A stretch of 64,000 nt of DNA from assembly GCA_018830105.1 (NCBI GenBank), contig JAHJTC010000008.1:1-64000 (forward strand), read 5' to 3'. Origin of the DNA: Bacteroidota bacterium. Lineage in GTDB: Bacteria > Bacteroidota > Bacteroidia > Bacteroidales > F082. Position numbers and translations under genes: made by a program. Positions 1-8,187 of this stretch are shown one piece after another. The notes under the pieces are model-generated. The model searched no databases and was not told the DNA's origin. It saw only the letters and a list, made by a program, of their open reading frames with translations. Within the stretch, counting starts at the first letter, position 1. The number at the start of each line of letters is the position of its first letter.

Positions 1-1279
1 CATTCCATTTTTACATCAAACCACAACTACATTCTACATACTTTTCAAAACCAACGGTTGAATATCATTCCATTTTTACATCAAACCACAACTCTACACA
101 CATGTTTACGAAAGTTTCGCGCGTTGAATATCATTCCATTTTTACATCAAACCACAACAAGCAATCCTAAACAAAGCTAAGCTTGAATGTTGAATATCAT
201 TCCATTTTTACATCAAACCACAACCGCTTGGTAAAGGCCTCAATTTGGGCGCCTGTTGAATATCATTCCATTTTTACATCAAACCACAACTCAATCGGAG
301 TAGCTTCAATAATGCGAATTGTTGAATATCATTCCATTTTTACATCAAACCACAACCCAGCATACCTTATCAAAGCATTGGCCCGGTTGAATATCATTCC
401 ATTTTTACATCAAACCACAACAGGTTTCGGGATTTCCGAACGGTTCGGCTAGTTGAATATCATTCCATTTTTACATCAAACCACAACGTGTTTGATATTT
501 GTGTTTTAATGGCATTGGTTGAATATCATTCCATTTTTACATCAAACCACAACCACCTGATTAAACACTGGCACAAGCGCGAAAGTTGAATATCATTCCA
601 TTTTTACATCAAACCACAACATGAAACAATCAGCTTTTCGACCAAATATCGTTGAATATCATTCCATTTTTACATCAAACCACAACCACCGGCAGGAACT
701 GTCATCAACAAAATGGGTTGAATATCATTCCATTTTTACATCAAACCACAACGGCTCATTTTCCTGTTCCATTTAGCTGGCGGTTGAATATCATTCCATT
801 TTTACATCAAACCACAACCAATCCCTGGCTCTCCGTAAATAACGATCAGTTGAATATCATTCCATTTTTACATCAAACCACAACTGCCATAATGTGCGCT
901 CTTGCTATACCAGCGTTGAATATCATTCCATTTTTACATCAAACCACAACTTTTTCCTGTTGATATGATCTTATCAGCTAGTTGAATATCATTCCATTTT
1001 TACATCAAACCACAACTTAGCTCGAGGCTTATATCATACTTTGCAGTTGAATATCATTCCATTTTTACATCAAACCACAACTGCATTACTGCTTTGTAAA
1101 CAGCTTCTGAAGTTGAATATCATTCCATTTTTACATCAAACCACAACCTCGTCATCGATGAATCAGAGAATGAAGTGGTTGAATATCATTCCATTTTTAC
1201 ATCAAACCACAACCAAGTTTCCGAATAACCGCCACGAGTCTTAGTTGAATATCATTCCATTTTTACATCAAACCACAAC
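1..1279 (-). CRISPR. Type II-C CRISPR array, 20 repeats in view, 19 spacers
   Basis: A 36-base repeat recurs with a period of 65-67 bases. On the + strand it begins GTTGAATATC and ends AAACCACAAC. Copies start at 57, 123, 189, 255, 321, 386, 452, 518, 585, 651, 717, 783, 849, 915, 981, 1046, 1112, 1178 and 1244; a 27-base partial copy occupies 1-27, so the array continues outside the window. The repeats read identically, and the spacers are unique and 29-31 bases long (mostly 30). The crRNA strand is taken as minus because the reverse complement begins GTTGTGGTTTGATG, which pairs with both anti-repeats found upstream of cas9, and because cas9, cas1 and cas2 read toward the array in that direction. 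The leader end is therefore near 1279. Confidence 0.98.
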
Positions 1280-1438
1280 CAAGGGCAGCTTTTCCCTTTA
1301 TTTAAAAGGCTTTGAATTGTTTTTACAAACAATAAAAGTAATTTGTTCCAGCAAGGAAGCGGAATGATGCCACGTTTTTTTAATCCTGATATTCTTTCAA
1401 TATTTCAAAGAACCTGATTCTTAAATTTAGTTTGGTGT

Positions 1439-1469
1439 CAAATTTATTATTTTTTTCTTAAACCTTCAA
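1439..1469 (-). promoter_or_regulatory. Candidate pre-crRNA promoter in the leader
   Basis: The 1280-1508 interval between the array and cas2 is AT-rich and holds no gene; it is the expected leader. On the minus strand TAAATTTG (1446-1439) fits the Bacteroidota -7 box TAnnTTTG. A TTG lies exactly 20 bases upstream (1469-1467), inside the adjacent palindrome. Transcription would start near 1432, about 150 bases before the first repeat. The motif is short and chance matches occur, so this is a candidate only. Confidence 0.35.
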
Positions 1470-1497
1470 GGTTTTGAAAACCTTGAAGGTTTAAGAA
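1455..1497. repeat. REP-like perfect palindrome (copy 1)
   Basis: A perfect inverted repeat with 21-base arms around a single central G; the core reads AACCTTCAAGGTTTT and its complement. It lies between the CRISPR leader and the cas2 stop codon. The same palindrome family occurs three more times around and inside the transposase gene at 2808-3437. It could also act as a bidirectional terminator between cas2 and the array. Confidence 0.85.
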
Positions 1498-1508
1498 TAC
1501 GATAACAT

Positions 1509-1847
1509 TTAAAACATCTCCAGCTGTTTGGGACTTTCGGGCAATGGCCCCGTTTTTTTGCCCCAGAAGTTGCATATATTCCCGTATTGTTTATCCGTTA
1601 CACTTAAAATACTCACCTGCCCTTTTTCTGGAATAACTCCTTTCACTCGCTTTATATGCACATCGGCACTTTCCTTGCTTGCGCAATGGCGGCAATAAAC
1701 CGAGAACTGCATCATTGAAAACCCATCATTAAGCAAATCTTTACGGAATCGAGTGGCCTGACGCCTTTCCATTTTCGTTGTAACCGGAAGGTCGAAAAAT
1801 ACAAATAACCACATAATTTGATATGCATTTAGCCTGACTTGTGCCAT
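1509..1847 (-). CDS. cas2: CRISPR-associated endonuclease Cas2
   Basis: Cas2 is the structural partner of Cas1 in the spacer-integration complex (two Cas1 dimers bridged by a Cas2 dimer). The 112-residue protein has the ferredoxin-like start with FVFFDLPV at about residues 15-22, carrying the conserved Asp, then VYCRHCASKESADVHIKRV and a VSILSVTDKQYG strand, as in type II-C Cas2 proteins. The start at 1847 is kept rather than Met12 because the RLNAYQIMW segment before the first strand is usual in this subfamily. Cas1 ends 22 bases upstream, so the two are probably co-transcribed. The array leader follows directly downstream. Confidence 0.95.
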   Translation of the reverse strand: MAQVRLNAYQIMWLFVFFDLPVTTKMERRQATRFRKDLLNDGFSMMQFSVYCRHCASKESADVHIKRVKGVIPEKGQVSILSVTDKQYGNICNFWGKKTGPLPESPKQLEMF

Positions 1848-1869
1848 ACTTTCTGATTATATTCATCTG

Positions 1870-2760
1870 TCATTCAAATTCCGGATAACTGATTTTTCTT
1901 GCTTCACCGGTAAAACATCGGGCAAGTGATGCCGTGGTTTGTGACAAGGCAATCATCAGCGGACGGCGGTTCGCACCTATTCTAACATCAGCAGACATCA
2001 ACTGCAGAAGTTCAGCTTTTTGCTCTTTTTCAAGCATCAGTTGGTTCGGCCATTCTTTTTTAATTTTTAAAACAATTTCATCTACCCAGGGCCGATAGGG
2101 TTCCATAATATCGTCGGCCAAACAAAAGGCATTGTAGCGGTTTCGATGATGAATACCAAGTGTTGCCAACAAGCCTGAACCTGCAATAGCCCTGGCAACA
2201 GCTGATCGTAACAGAATGTAGCCATAATTCAGATACATATTTGGTGGATTTCCATATCTATCACGAATAAAATCCTTGCCGAATAGCCTATTCCAGTATA
2301 TCCGGGCGGCAAAGCCTTCGCGGTTGTCGCTATCATCGCTTTTTACCGATTTTGCAATAGTTCTTAACTGATTCCCTTTTATTCCCAGCTTTTCAAGTAA
2401 GCGGGCCTGATTATTAATTTTTGCTTCCACGGTTTGCTTCCACAAGTTCTTTTTTAACGGTTCGGAGGCACTGATTTGTGCCCGGAACATTTCATTCTGA
2501 ATGTGGTTGGCATCGAGTGGCAACAGCAAGGATGATGGCATATGTTTGCTGTTGCAAAACACCACCGCCACATTGTTATCATTCAGTTCTTCCACCAGTT
2601 TCATGGTGAATGAAATTTGAGGATTGTCGAGCACTACAAAACCTACGTCTTCTACAGGAATTGTTTTTACCGGCATTTCGGCTTTTTCAGAAACAACCAG
2701 TTGTCTGTTTTTCAGCGAGAGATGATACGGATTTGAAATGAATAAGGTTCGTTTTAACAT
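1870..2760 (-). CDS. cas1: CRISPR-associated integrase Cas1 (type II-C)
   Basis: Cas1 is the metal-dependent integrase that inserts new spacers at the leader end. The 296-residue protein has the usual family length, an N-terminal beta domain, and an all-helical C-terminal domain carrying the expected acidic/His triad: Glu in NREGFAARIYW (about residue 148), His in LGIHHRNRYNAF (about 204-205) and acidic residues in LADDIMEPYRPWVDE. All ligands appear intact, so adaptation should be functional. It is separated from cas9 by an inserted transposase gene and two REP palindromes, which is unusual for a cas operon. No csn2 or cas4 is seen, consistent with subtype II-C. Confidence 0.97.
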   Translation of the reverse strand: MLKRTLFISNPYHLSLKNRQLVVSEKAEMPVKTIPVEDVGFVVLDNPQISFTMKLVEELNDNNVAVVFCNSKHMPSSLLLPLDANHIQNEMFRAQISASEPLKKNLWKQTVEAKINNQARLLEKLGIKGNQLRTIAKSVKSDDSDNREGFAARIYWNRLFGKDFIRDRYGNPPNMYLNYGYILLRSAVARAIAGSGLLATLGIHHRNRYNAFCLADDIMEPYRPWVDEIVLKIKKEWPNQLMLEKEQKAELLQLMSADVRIGANRRPLMIALSQTTASLARCFTGEARKISYPEFE

Positions 2761-2777
2761 GATGGTTGATTTTACTC

Positions 2778-2809
2778 AAATCTTCAAGATTTAAAAACCA
2801 TGAAGGTCT
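2778..2809. repeat. REP-like palindrome, degenerate (copy 2)
   Basis: An imperfect inverted repeat of the same family (left arm AAATCTTCAAGATTT, right arm AAACCATGAAGGTCT). It lies between the transposase stop codon, which it overlaps by two bases, and the cas1 start. It is the most decayed of the four copies. Confidence 0.6.
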
Positions 2810-3437
2810 ATATATCATAAATTGAATTTATCTGCAATTCATTAAATTTTTCAATTTGCTCCTTGCTATGGTATTCTTTAAAATAAGCTTTATCATGAAA
2901 CCATTTCAGAACTTCATCCCGTTTTAATTTTGTTTGCTTCGGTGATAACATGGTCAAGTAAGAACTCCACGGATATTCAAGAAAATGGTTACAAAAACCA
3001 TGATGAATAGGGTTATGGTGGATATAATAAATCAGATACTTTAACTGATCATTTGATGTGACCGGAATCCGCTTGAAAGGATGTTCAAATAAACTACCGG
3101 TGCGGTAATACCGTTTGTTAATAGCTTTGGTGTAGGCATTGAATAAATTGGCAAATCGCTGATTTGCAAAGTTTCTGTTTGTTCCCTTCAAACCTTCAAG
3201 GTTTTGGAAACCTTGAAGGTTTAGTTCCTCAGTTGTCTTAATTCTTACCAAAAAATGAAAATGATTCTTCATCAGCACCCATGCGAAAGTATCTGCAATT
3301 TTCGCAATATGTATATCAAATAAATACAAAAAGTGCTCATAGTTTTCGTTTTCGTGAAATAAGTTACACCCATTGTTTCCACGATTGTAGATGTGGTAAA
3401 ACTTGCCGTATTCCAATGGAACTTCTTTGGAAGTCAT
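2808..3437 (-). CDS. REP-associated tyrosine transposase (RAYT, Y1/HUH family)
   Basis: A 209-residue single-domain transposase of the IS200-like/TnpA-REP family. Visible are the HUH metal-binding motif MKNHFHFLVRI (His59 and His61), the helix with YTKAINKRYY whose Tyr102 is the likely nucleophile, and RTGSLFEHPFKRIPV followed by LIYYIHHNPIHHG, all typical of RAYTs. These enzymes nick and rejoin single-stranded DNA at REP palindromes; they are usually domesticated single-copy genes, not autonomous elements. Here the gene sits inside the cas operon between cas9 (90 bases away) and cas1 (47 bases away), flanked by REP palindromes, with another palindrome inside the reading frame (residues about 73-86). 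The gene appears intact. Confidence 0.9.
   Translation of the reverse strand: MTSKEVPLEYGKFYHIYNRGNNGCNLFHENENYEHFLYLFDIHIAKIADTFAWVLMKNHFHFLVRIKTTEELNLQGFQNLEGLKGTNRNFANQRFANLFNAYTKAINKRYYRTGSLFEHPFKRIPVTSNDQLKYLIYYIHHNPIHHGFCNHFLEYPWSSYLTMLSPKQTKLKRDEVLKWFHDKAYFKEYHSKEQIEKFNELQINSIYDI
3190..3222. repeat. REP-like palindrome inside the transposase gene (copy 3)
   Basis: Perfect 15-base arms (AAACCTTCAAGGTTT and complement) around TGG, lying within the RAYT reading frame. It adds about 11 in-frame codons reading LNLQGFQNLEGLKG between the HUH motif and the Tyr helix. Its length is compatible with the frame, so the gene stays open. Confidence 0.85.
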
Positions 3438-3453
3438 TTTCTTTTTGTTTTTC

Positions 3454-3486
3454 AGACCTTCAAGATTTTAAAAATCTTGAAGGTCT
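3454..3486. repeat. REP-like palindrome (copy 4)
   Basis: Perfect 16-base arms (AGACCTTCAAGATTTT and complement) around one central A, located between the cas9 stop codon and the transposase start. It could fold in RNA from either strand and may act as a terminator or processing site within the cas transcript. Confidence 0.85.
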
Positions 3487-3527
3487 TTAATTTTCAAATT
3501 CATTTTACATTCCCAAAAATGTTAATT

Positions 3528-6500
3528 TTAGTAACCCTGCTTTTTAATAAACTTTTTTGAATACTCGATATCAATACGACCTAATTCATCAATCTTCGTT
3601 GGAATACCTTTAAACGTAGATGCTCTTCTTCGTAAAACAACCCCATTCATGTCTTTTAAATTTTCCTCAGACATACCTATAGCACGATCAACATCTCCAT
3701 TTGCATAATTGTGCCTTTCTAACGTAAATTTTTCATTTTCATCGAATTTCACCATTTTAAAAAGCCGTTGTTGCAAATCCTTTTTGTCCTCCCAAATTAT
3801 TTCATCATAATGTTTATTAAAAATTAAAAACAGATCATCTGAATGGATTTTAAACAGAATTGGGAGCGAAGGTTCTTTAGTAAAAACATTCTTAACAATG
3901 TTGAAGTGATTAATTAACCTGTACTCTCTGTTCAATTTACCCTTTTCATCAGGAACAAGGTCACCATAAATAATTGCTTCATAATTACTCCCGGCTTCTT
4001 TGTCAAAATAAAAATCATGCCTGTGTTCCTGACCTGCTTTGTCAGTTCGGTCAATTTTTCTGATTTTTTTGTACGGAGCTAATTTGGTTTTTGAAGAAAT
4101 TAGTCTTAGTTTCTTTATAATCATTGGTCCGCTTTTAACTACTTTTCCTGTTTTATCCGGTGCTTCATATTCTGGTAAAAGTAAAAAGTCTCCATTTTCA
4201 GATACCAGTTTTTCAATTTTTTTACCCCTTGCATCGCATAAATTTTGAATGCGTTCCTGAATTCGTTTATCAGCAATATTTTGGATGTCCTTTTCTTTGA
4301 TTTTAGTAATGCTTTTTCTTTGAACAAAAAAGTATTTTCCTTCTTCTTTTTTTCTAATGCCGTATGGATTTTGGCTATTTAATGCTCCTCTAAGAATTGA
4401 TAACTTAAAATCTTCCTTTTTTAATTGTTCCATTAACGGCTTTATTCTATCAATCTGTTTATGATAAATATAGACTTCTTCTTTTAGGCGTTTCATTGTT
4501 GCAACAAAATCCTTCATTGGTTCGGGGAAAAATACCCTTGCACCAGGATTTCCATTGAAATAATCACGTTCATAATTATGAAATGCCTCTGACATTCGGT
4601 TTACCGTTCCCTTCTCAACACAAGCCACAGTTACTGCATCAATGCAATGATGAATATGATTGCTTCGGTCTTTTTCTTCGTTTTCCCCTTGAAGCCCCCA
4701 CATTTTTCGAAGCGTATCGGTTATCTGCCCGTTTACAACATTTACATTTTTAAAATATGATTTCAGATATGCCCTTGCATATTTTGTAATCAATCGGGTA
4801 TCAACAAGGTTAGCATTAGTAAACTTAGTCGTTACCTCTTCCATTTCAAATTTTAAGTGCTTCTCATTGAGATAATCGTATTTCAGTTTTGTATAATAAA
4901 ATCTGGTCATGATTTCATCGTGAGCATTCGCATCAGTAACTGCTTTCGCAGCATTTTTATACTTTTTTAAATCTGCTTTCAACGATTTTAATTCCACATC
5001 AAAATGAACTTCATCTTTTGAAATGGAATAGGATTTCAATTGCTCGTCCCTTGTTTGAATTATACTTTCTCCGGTAATTTGTTCCTCTTTAAATTTTACG
5101 TCTAAAAGTGCAGGTAACTCATCCTTTTTATAATTCCGGTTGAACTCTGCATTTGCCAGCGTCTTATTTTTCAAAGAATTGTCATTGATTTTACTCCGGG
5201 GAATTGTATGCTCAATATCAAATCTCTGCTCCGCGAAAAACTTTCTGGGAGTTATCGTTTCGTTGGTATATAAACAACGGTGGTTTTGCTCGGAATATAG
5301 AATATATTTGGTAATTTGGTCATCTGTTGGATGAATTCCTTCCCGTTCCTTCTCATCGTAGCATTCAATAATTTTTTCCCTTGCCCATTTCCGGATAAAC
5401 TCCTGTTCTTTTTGATACTGTGCCATTGCCCGTCTGTAACTGGCACTATTTATTTCCCGGGCCATTTCAATATTAACTTCGGTGTCTTTGTCAACTAGTT
5501 TTTCTTCAATTAGTTTATTCACCAGATGTTTTATTTGATGCATCGCCCGGTTGAAAACAGGATTTCTAATGGAAGAAATTTCCGGATTTCCCAATTTGTT
5601 TTCCACTCTTGCATATGTTTCCATTGCAGATGGATGGTACAATTTCTCAATCTTTATCGTATCGTTTGGAAATGCTTGTGTAAGAAATTCTCCAATAAAT
5701 GCTGTTATTGTTTTTGATTTAATAAATTCAATATCCTTTATCCGTTTATCCGTTGCAGCCTCACTAAATTTCAACCAGCACTGATTTTCCAATTTTGTAA
5801 TTTCATCTTCTTCCATTTGGTTCAACTCATCCTCGGAATACCATGAATATATTTCGTTGCGTATTCCATCCCGATGAATTAAAATGCTGTTTTCATTTTG
5901 ACCTAACGAAAAATCTCCGTCCTTAAATTTCTCAATATAGTTATTGACTATTGCATTTACCGTCTTTTCTTTCTCGTGTTTTTTTAACGACTCTCTAATA
6001 CCAGCGATAATAGTTTGCTTCTCTTCTTTAGTTGGTTCCCGATCAAGGACAGACGATATATTTGCCAGAAACACAGCATGAGAATAATGCTCTCCATCTT
6101 TCAGGTAGGGCAATATTTTTTTTATCGCTGATTTACTTAAGCTGCCGTATCCCTTTTTAAGCTTAATGTTTGCAAATCGTTCCACATCTTCTTCAGAAAT
6201 GTTGAGGTGTTGTAATGCAAAATCCTTTCTTGCTTCCTTTTTATCTTTCTTCCCAAATGAATCAACAAACAAGCAGTGCCAGATATCTTCAATACTAACC
6301 TGGCTTTTCCCTTTTTCAGCTTTATAACCTGTATTTAGTAGAGAAAAACTTCCATAGTTATCTTTACCTAAAATCCTTTTTAATTGCGATTGGGTCGGAC
6401 AAGCCGATAAGGTTTTATCCATAGGGAAATTATATTCAATCTCTGCCGTCATCTTGTTTCTATCTTTTACATATCGAAAGTCTTTCCCCTGACTTAGTTT

Positions 6501-7760
6501 TTTGGCCAGTTTTTCAAATTCGAAGTCTGTTTTCTGTTGAAATTCTTTAACAATGAGTTCCTTTTCTGCTTTGTTTAAAAACCGCAGCCGCGAATCATTC
6601 TCCGTTTTTATTTTAATACGATTGATTGTTTCCCACATTCTAAATTCTTCAAAAAGAGGATGAGAAATTGCAATCCGTTTTCGCTTAGGTTCAAAAGGAC
6701 ATTTGGCAACCAGGCCTTTCTGACTTTTCAGCGGACGCTGATAAAATATGGCAAATTGCAATTTTTCTTCTAAGTCTTCAGGAATTTTCTGCTTTTCACA
6801 TATATAATTAAACTCTTTTAAATAATGCTTTTCCCTGTCAATATAACGCCCACGTATACGTTCAATATTTCCAACATCATTTTTCTGTGCATAAATGGAA
6901 TAGAAATAACTACCTAAAGTAGGTTGCCTACTTTCCTCAATTTTTTGAGAAAGGTCTTGAATTCCACTTTCCACCTTCCCAAGGTTTTCTCTTTTGTTAA
7001 ATTCTTCAAAGATAAATTGCGATACAACCTCGAATGTACCCTCTTTTTTTAGTTTTTGTATTATCTTCTTTCCGAGACGTTCTACTTTTTTTTCCGATTT
7101 AAACGTGTCAAGTACCACTAGAAAAGGTTCATAAAAAGCAGCACAGGAACTGCTTTCTTCTATAAGTTTACTTACTGTTGTTTTAAATTGCTCTATCTTA
7201 TCATCAGTTTGTTCCTCATCGTCTATGGATTTATATCCCCGCCGTTGTGCTAAATGATAAAAAGCCCTTCCCAACTGATATCTGCCAAATTCAGAATTCA
7301 TTAATCCTACTTTAGTTGCAGCCAAATAGCGAAGATAATAGGGTTGTTTGTACTTCTCAGATTTTACATCTCCACCCTTTTTCCCTGTTCTTTGCCATTC
7401 AATGAATTCTTTGTTATCACAAGGATATGTTTTTGAATACCGCCAATTATTTAGTTCATTGTCTGAAATTGTAGGACACAATTCATTTTCTGTTAAAACT
7501 TTTATTGTCGCAATTTTTCGTCTGCGAATTCTGTCTATTCGTCTTCTCGCACTTCTGTGCCCACGTCTTGTCGCTGCTTTTGACTTTTCATTTCCCTCTG
7601 TTCCTTTAGGAAAGATATAACTGCCCTTTGTAGGAATTGGAATGAAATTTTCATTTTCATCTTTTTTTTTCAGAAAATGATACTTTTTGTCTTCCTTTTC
7701 CAATATTGCCCAGCCAATGCTGTTCGTTCCAATATCTAATCCAAGTTTAATTCTTTCCAT
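3528..7760 (-). CDS. cas9: Cas9 endonuclease, type II-C, full length
   Basis: RNA-guided DNA endonuclease that uses crRNA and tracrRNA. The 1410-residue length is usual for Bacteroidota II-C Cas9. RuvC-I is [15 protein letters not shown] with Asp9. An arginine-rich bridge helix (RRGHRSARRRIDRIRRRKI) follows at about residues 66-84. RuvC-II is VNIEMAREINS with Glu765. HNH is RFDIEHTIPRSKIND with Asp848 and His851, and the conserved Asn lies in the following FNRNYK helix. RuvC-III is HHCIDAVTVACVE with His1038 and Asp1041. All catalytic residues are present, so both strands should be cut. The N-terminus differs clearly from the second cas9 stump at 7894-7998, which argues for two lineages instead of a tandem copy. 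A tracrRNA gene is divergently transcribed just upstream. Confidence 0.98.
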   Translation of the reverse strand: MERIKLGLDIGTNSIGWAILEKEDKKYHFLKKKDENENFIPIPTKGSYIFPKGTEGNEKSKAATRRGHRSARRRIDRIRRRKIATIKVLTENELCPTISDNELNNWRYSKTYPCDNKEFIEWQRTGKKGGDVKSEKYKQPYYLRYLAATKVGLMNSEFGRYQLGRAFYHLAQRRGYKSIDDEEQTDDKIEQFKTTVSKLIEESSSCAAFYEPFLVVLDTFKSEKKVERLGKKIIQKLKKEGTFEVVSQFIFEEFNKRENLGKVESGIQDLSQKIEESRQPTLGSYFYSIYAQKNDVGNIERIRGRYIDREKHYLKEFNYICEKQKIPEDLEEKLQFAIFYQRPLKSQKGLVAKCPFEPKRKRIAISHPLFEEFRMWETINRIKIKTENDSRLRFLNKAEKELIVKEFQQKTDFEFEKLAKKLSQGKDFRYVKDRNKMTAEIEYNFPMDKTLSACPTQSQLKRILGKDNYGSFSLLNTGYKAEKGKSQVSIEDIWHCLFVDSFGKKDKKEARKDFALQHLNISEEDVERFANIKLKKGYGSLSKSAIKKILPYLKDGEHYSHAVFLANISSVLDREPTKEEKQTIIAGIRESLKKHEKEKTVNAIVNNYIEKFKDGDFSLGQNENSILIHRDGIRNEIYSWYSEDELNQMEEDEITKLENQCWLKFSEAATDKRIKDIEFIKSKTITAFIGEFLTQAFPNDTIKIEKLYHPSAMETYARVENKLGNPEISSIRNPVFNRAMHQIKHLVNKLIEEKLVDKDTEVNIEMAREINSASYRRAMAQYQKEQEFIRKWAREKIIECYDEKEREGIHPTDDQITKYILYSEQNHRCLYTNETITPRKFFAEQRFDIEHTIPRSKINDNSLKNKTLANAEFNRNYKKDELPALLDVKFKEEQITGESIIQTRDEQLKSYSISKDEVHFDVELKSLKADLKKYKNAAKAVTDANAHDEIMTRFYYTKLKYDYLNEKHLKFEMEEVTTKFTNANLVDTRLITKYARAYLKSYFKNVNVVNGQITDTLRKMWGLQGENEEKDRSNHIHHCIDAVTVACVEKGTVNRMSEAFHNYERDYFNGNPGARVFFPEPMKDFVATMKRLKEEVYIYHKQIDRIKPLMEQLKKEDFKLSILRGALNSQNPYGIRKKEEGKYFFVQRKSITKIKEKDIQNIADKRIQERIQNLCDARGKKIEKLVSENGDFLLLPEYEAPDKTGKVVKSGPMIIKKLRLISSKTKLAPYKKIRKIDRTDKAGQEHRHDFYFDKEAGSNYEAIIYGDLVPDEKGKLNREYRLINHFNIVKNVFTKEPSLPILFKIHSDDLFLIFNKHYDEIIWEDKKDLQQRLFKMVKFDENEKFTLERHNYANGDVDRAIGMSEENLKDMNGVVLRRRASTFKGIPTKIDELGRIDIEYSKKFIKKQGY

Positions 7761-7762
7761 TG

Positions 7763-7792
7763 TTGTGCATATTTATATTTTTACTAATTTTG
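7763..7792 (+). promoter_or_regulatory. Promoter of tracrRNA 1
   Basis: TTG at 7763-7765, a 19-base spacer, then TAATTTTG at 7785-7792: a full match to the Bacteroidota promoter consensus. The predicted start, near 7798, falls at the first base of the anti-repeat. It sits in the 36-base gap between the cas9 start codon and the tracrRNA and points away from cas9. Confidence 0.7.
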
Positions 7793-7796
7793 TATC

Positions 7797-7870
7797 ACAT
7801 CAAATCACAATAAGGCTATATGCCGAAGGATAAAATTAGAGCCTCAGTTTTGCTGAGGTTCGTTGTTTCT
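7797..7870 (+). ncRNA. tracrRNA 1, adjacent to the intact cas9
   Basis: The anti-repeat (7797-7811, ending in CAAATCACAAT) pairs with the first 15 bases of the crRNA repeat without mismatch, counting two G-U pairs. It is followed by AAGGCTATATGCCG, the short nexus hairpin typical of II-C tracrRNAs, and by a 9-bp stem (GAGCCTCAG with CTGAGGTTC, 7839-7861) leading into a T-rich stretch, GTTGTTTCT. The run of T is weak, so the 3' end is uncertain. The 3' part overlaps the open frame of the cas9 stump on the other strand. Confidence 0.85.
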
Positions 7871-7998
7871 AGGAAGTTCATATTTCCTCTTTTTTGAAAA
7901 ATTCTGACTCCAGTATCTACTATTCTCTTTTTTGAGGCATCCAAAACAGCCCACCCAATGCTGTTTGTGCCAAGGTCGAGTCCTAAGATTTTAGTCAT
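7816..7998 (-). pseudogene. Stump of a second, different cas9 (RuvC-I only)
   Basis: From the ATG at 7998 the frame reads [20 protein letters not shown] and continues through an [10 protein letters not shown] segment (to about 7894). This is a clear Cas9 RuvC-I start with Asp8, in a form common in other Bacteroidota Cas9s. After VRIFQ the similarity stops: the frame runs into the complement of tracrRNA 1 and ends at 7816. About 35 codons survive out of roughly 1,400. The sequence differs from the intact cas9 N-terminus ([20 protein letters not shown]), so it is not a simple duplication. It is best read as the remains of an earlier cas9 displaced by the present one. Confidence 0.85.
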
Positions 7999-8066
7999 TT
8001 CCGGTTGCTTTAGGTTGGTAATCAAAAAATATTGGTTAAATGTAATAAGTTTTCAGGAAAAAGAAT

Positions 8067-8074
8067 TACATTTG
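8067..8074 (+). promoter_or_regulatory. -7 box of tracrRNA 2
   Basis: TACATTTG fits TAnnTTTG, and a start near 8081 would place the anti-repeat (8095-8117) close to the 5' end. No well-spaced TTG is seen 19-21 bases upstream, so the promoter is incomplete by motif. Confidence 0.4.
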
Positions 8075-8080
8075 TTCAAC

Positions 8081-8187
8081 AAAAATATAGAAAACCATTT
8101 TTATATCTTATCACAATAAGGCAACCGATAGCTTCGGCGTGCCGAAGGATATAAATCCTATACTCCTGCTTCGGTGGGAGTTTTTTT
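8081..8187 (+). ncRNA. tracrRNA 2 with intrinsic terminator, beside the cas9 stump
   Basis: The anti-repeat at 8095-8117 (CCATTTTTA to ATCACAAT) pairs over 23 positions with the crRNA repeat, with one two-base internal bulge and three G-U pairs, the classical bulged duplex. It is followed by AAGGC, an extra small hairpin (CCGATAGCTTCGG), GCCGAAGG, and an 8-bp TTCG-looped terminator stem (8162-8181) with seven T (8181-8187). It looks complete and functional although the cas9 next to it is only a stump. The start is inferred from the upstream -7 box. Confidence 0.82.

Noticed and set aside
183..1244. Three + strand open frames made of repeated peptides inside the array
   Set aside because: They are translations of the 36-base CRISPR repeat and its spacers; the repeated peptide follows the repeat period and is not a gene.
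7998..8025. Upstream Met of the cas9 stump at 8025
   Set aside because: Cas9 similarity begins at [10 protein letters not shown] (7998); the nine residues before it have no counterpart in Cas9.
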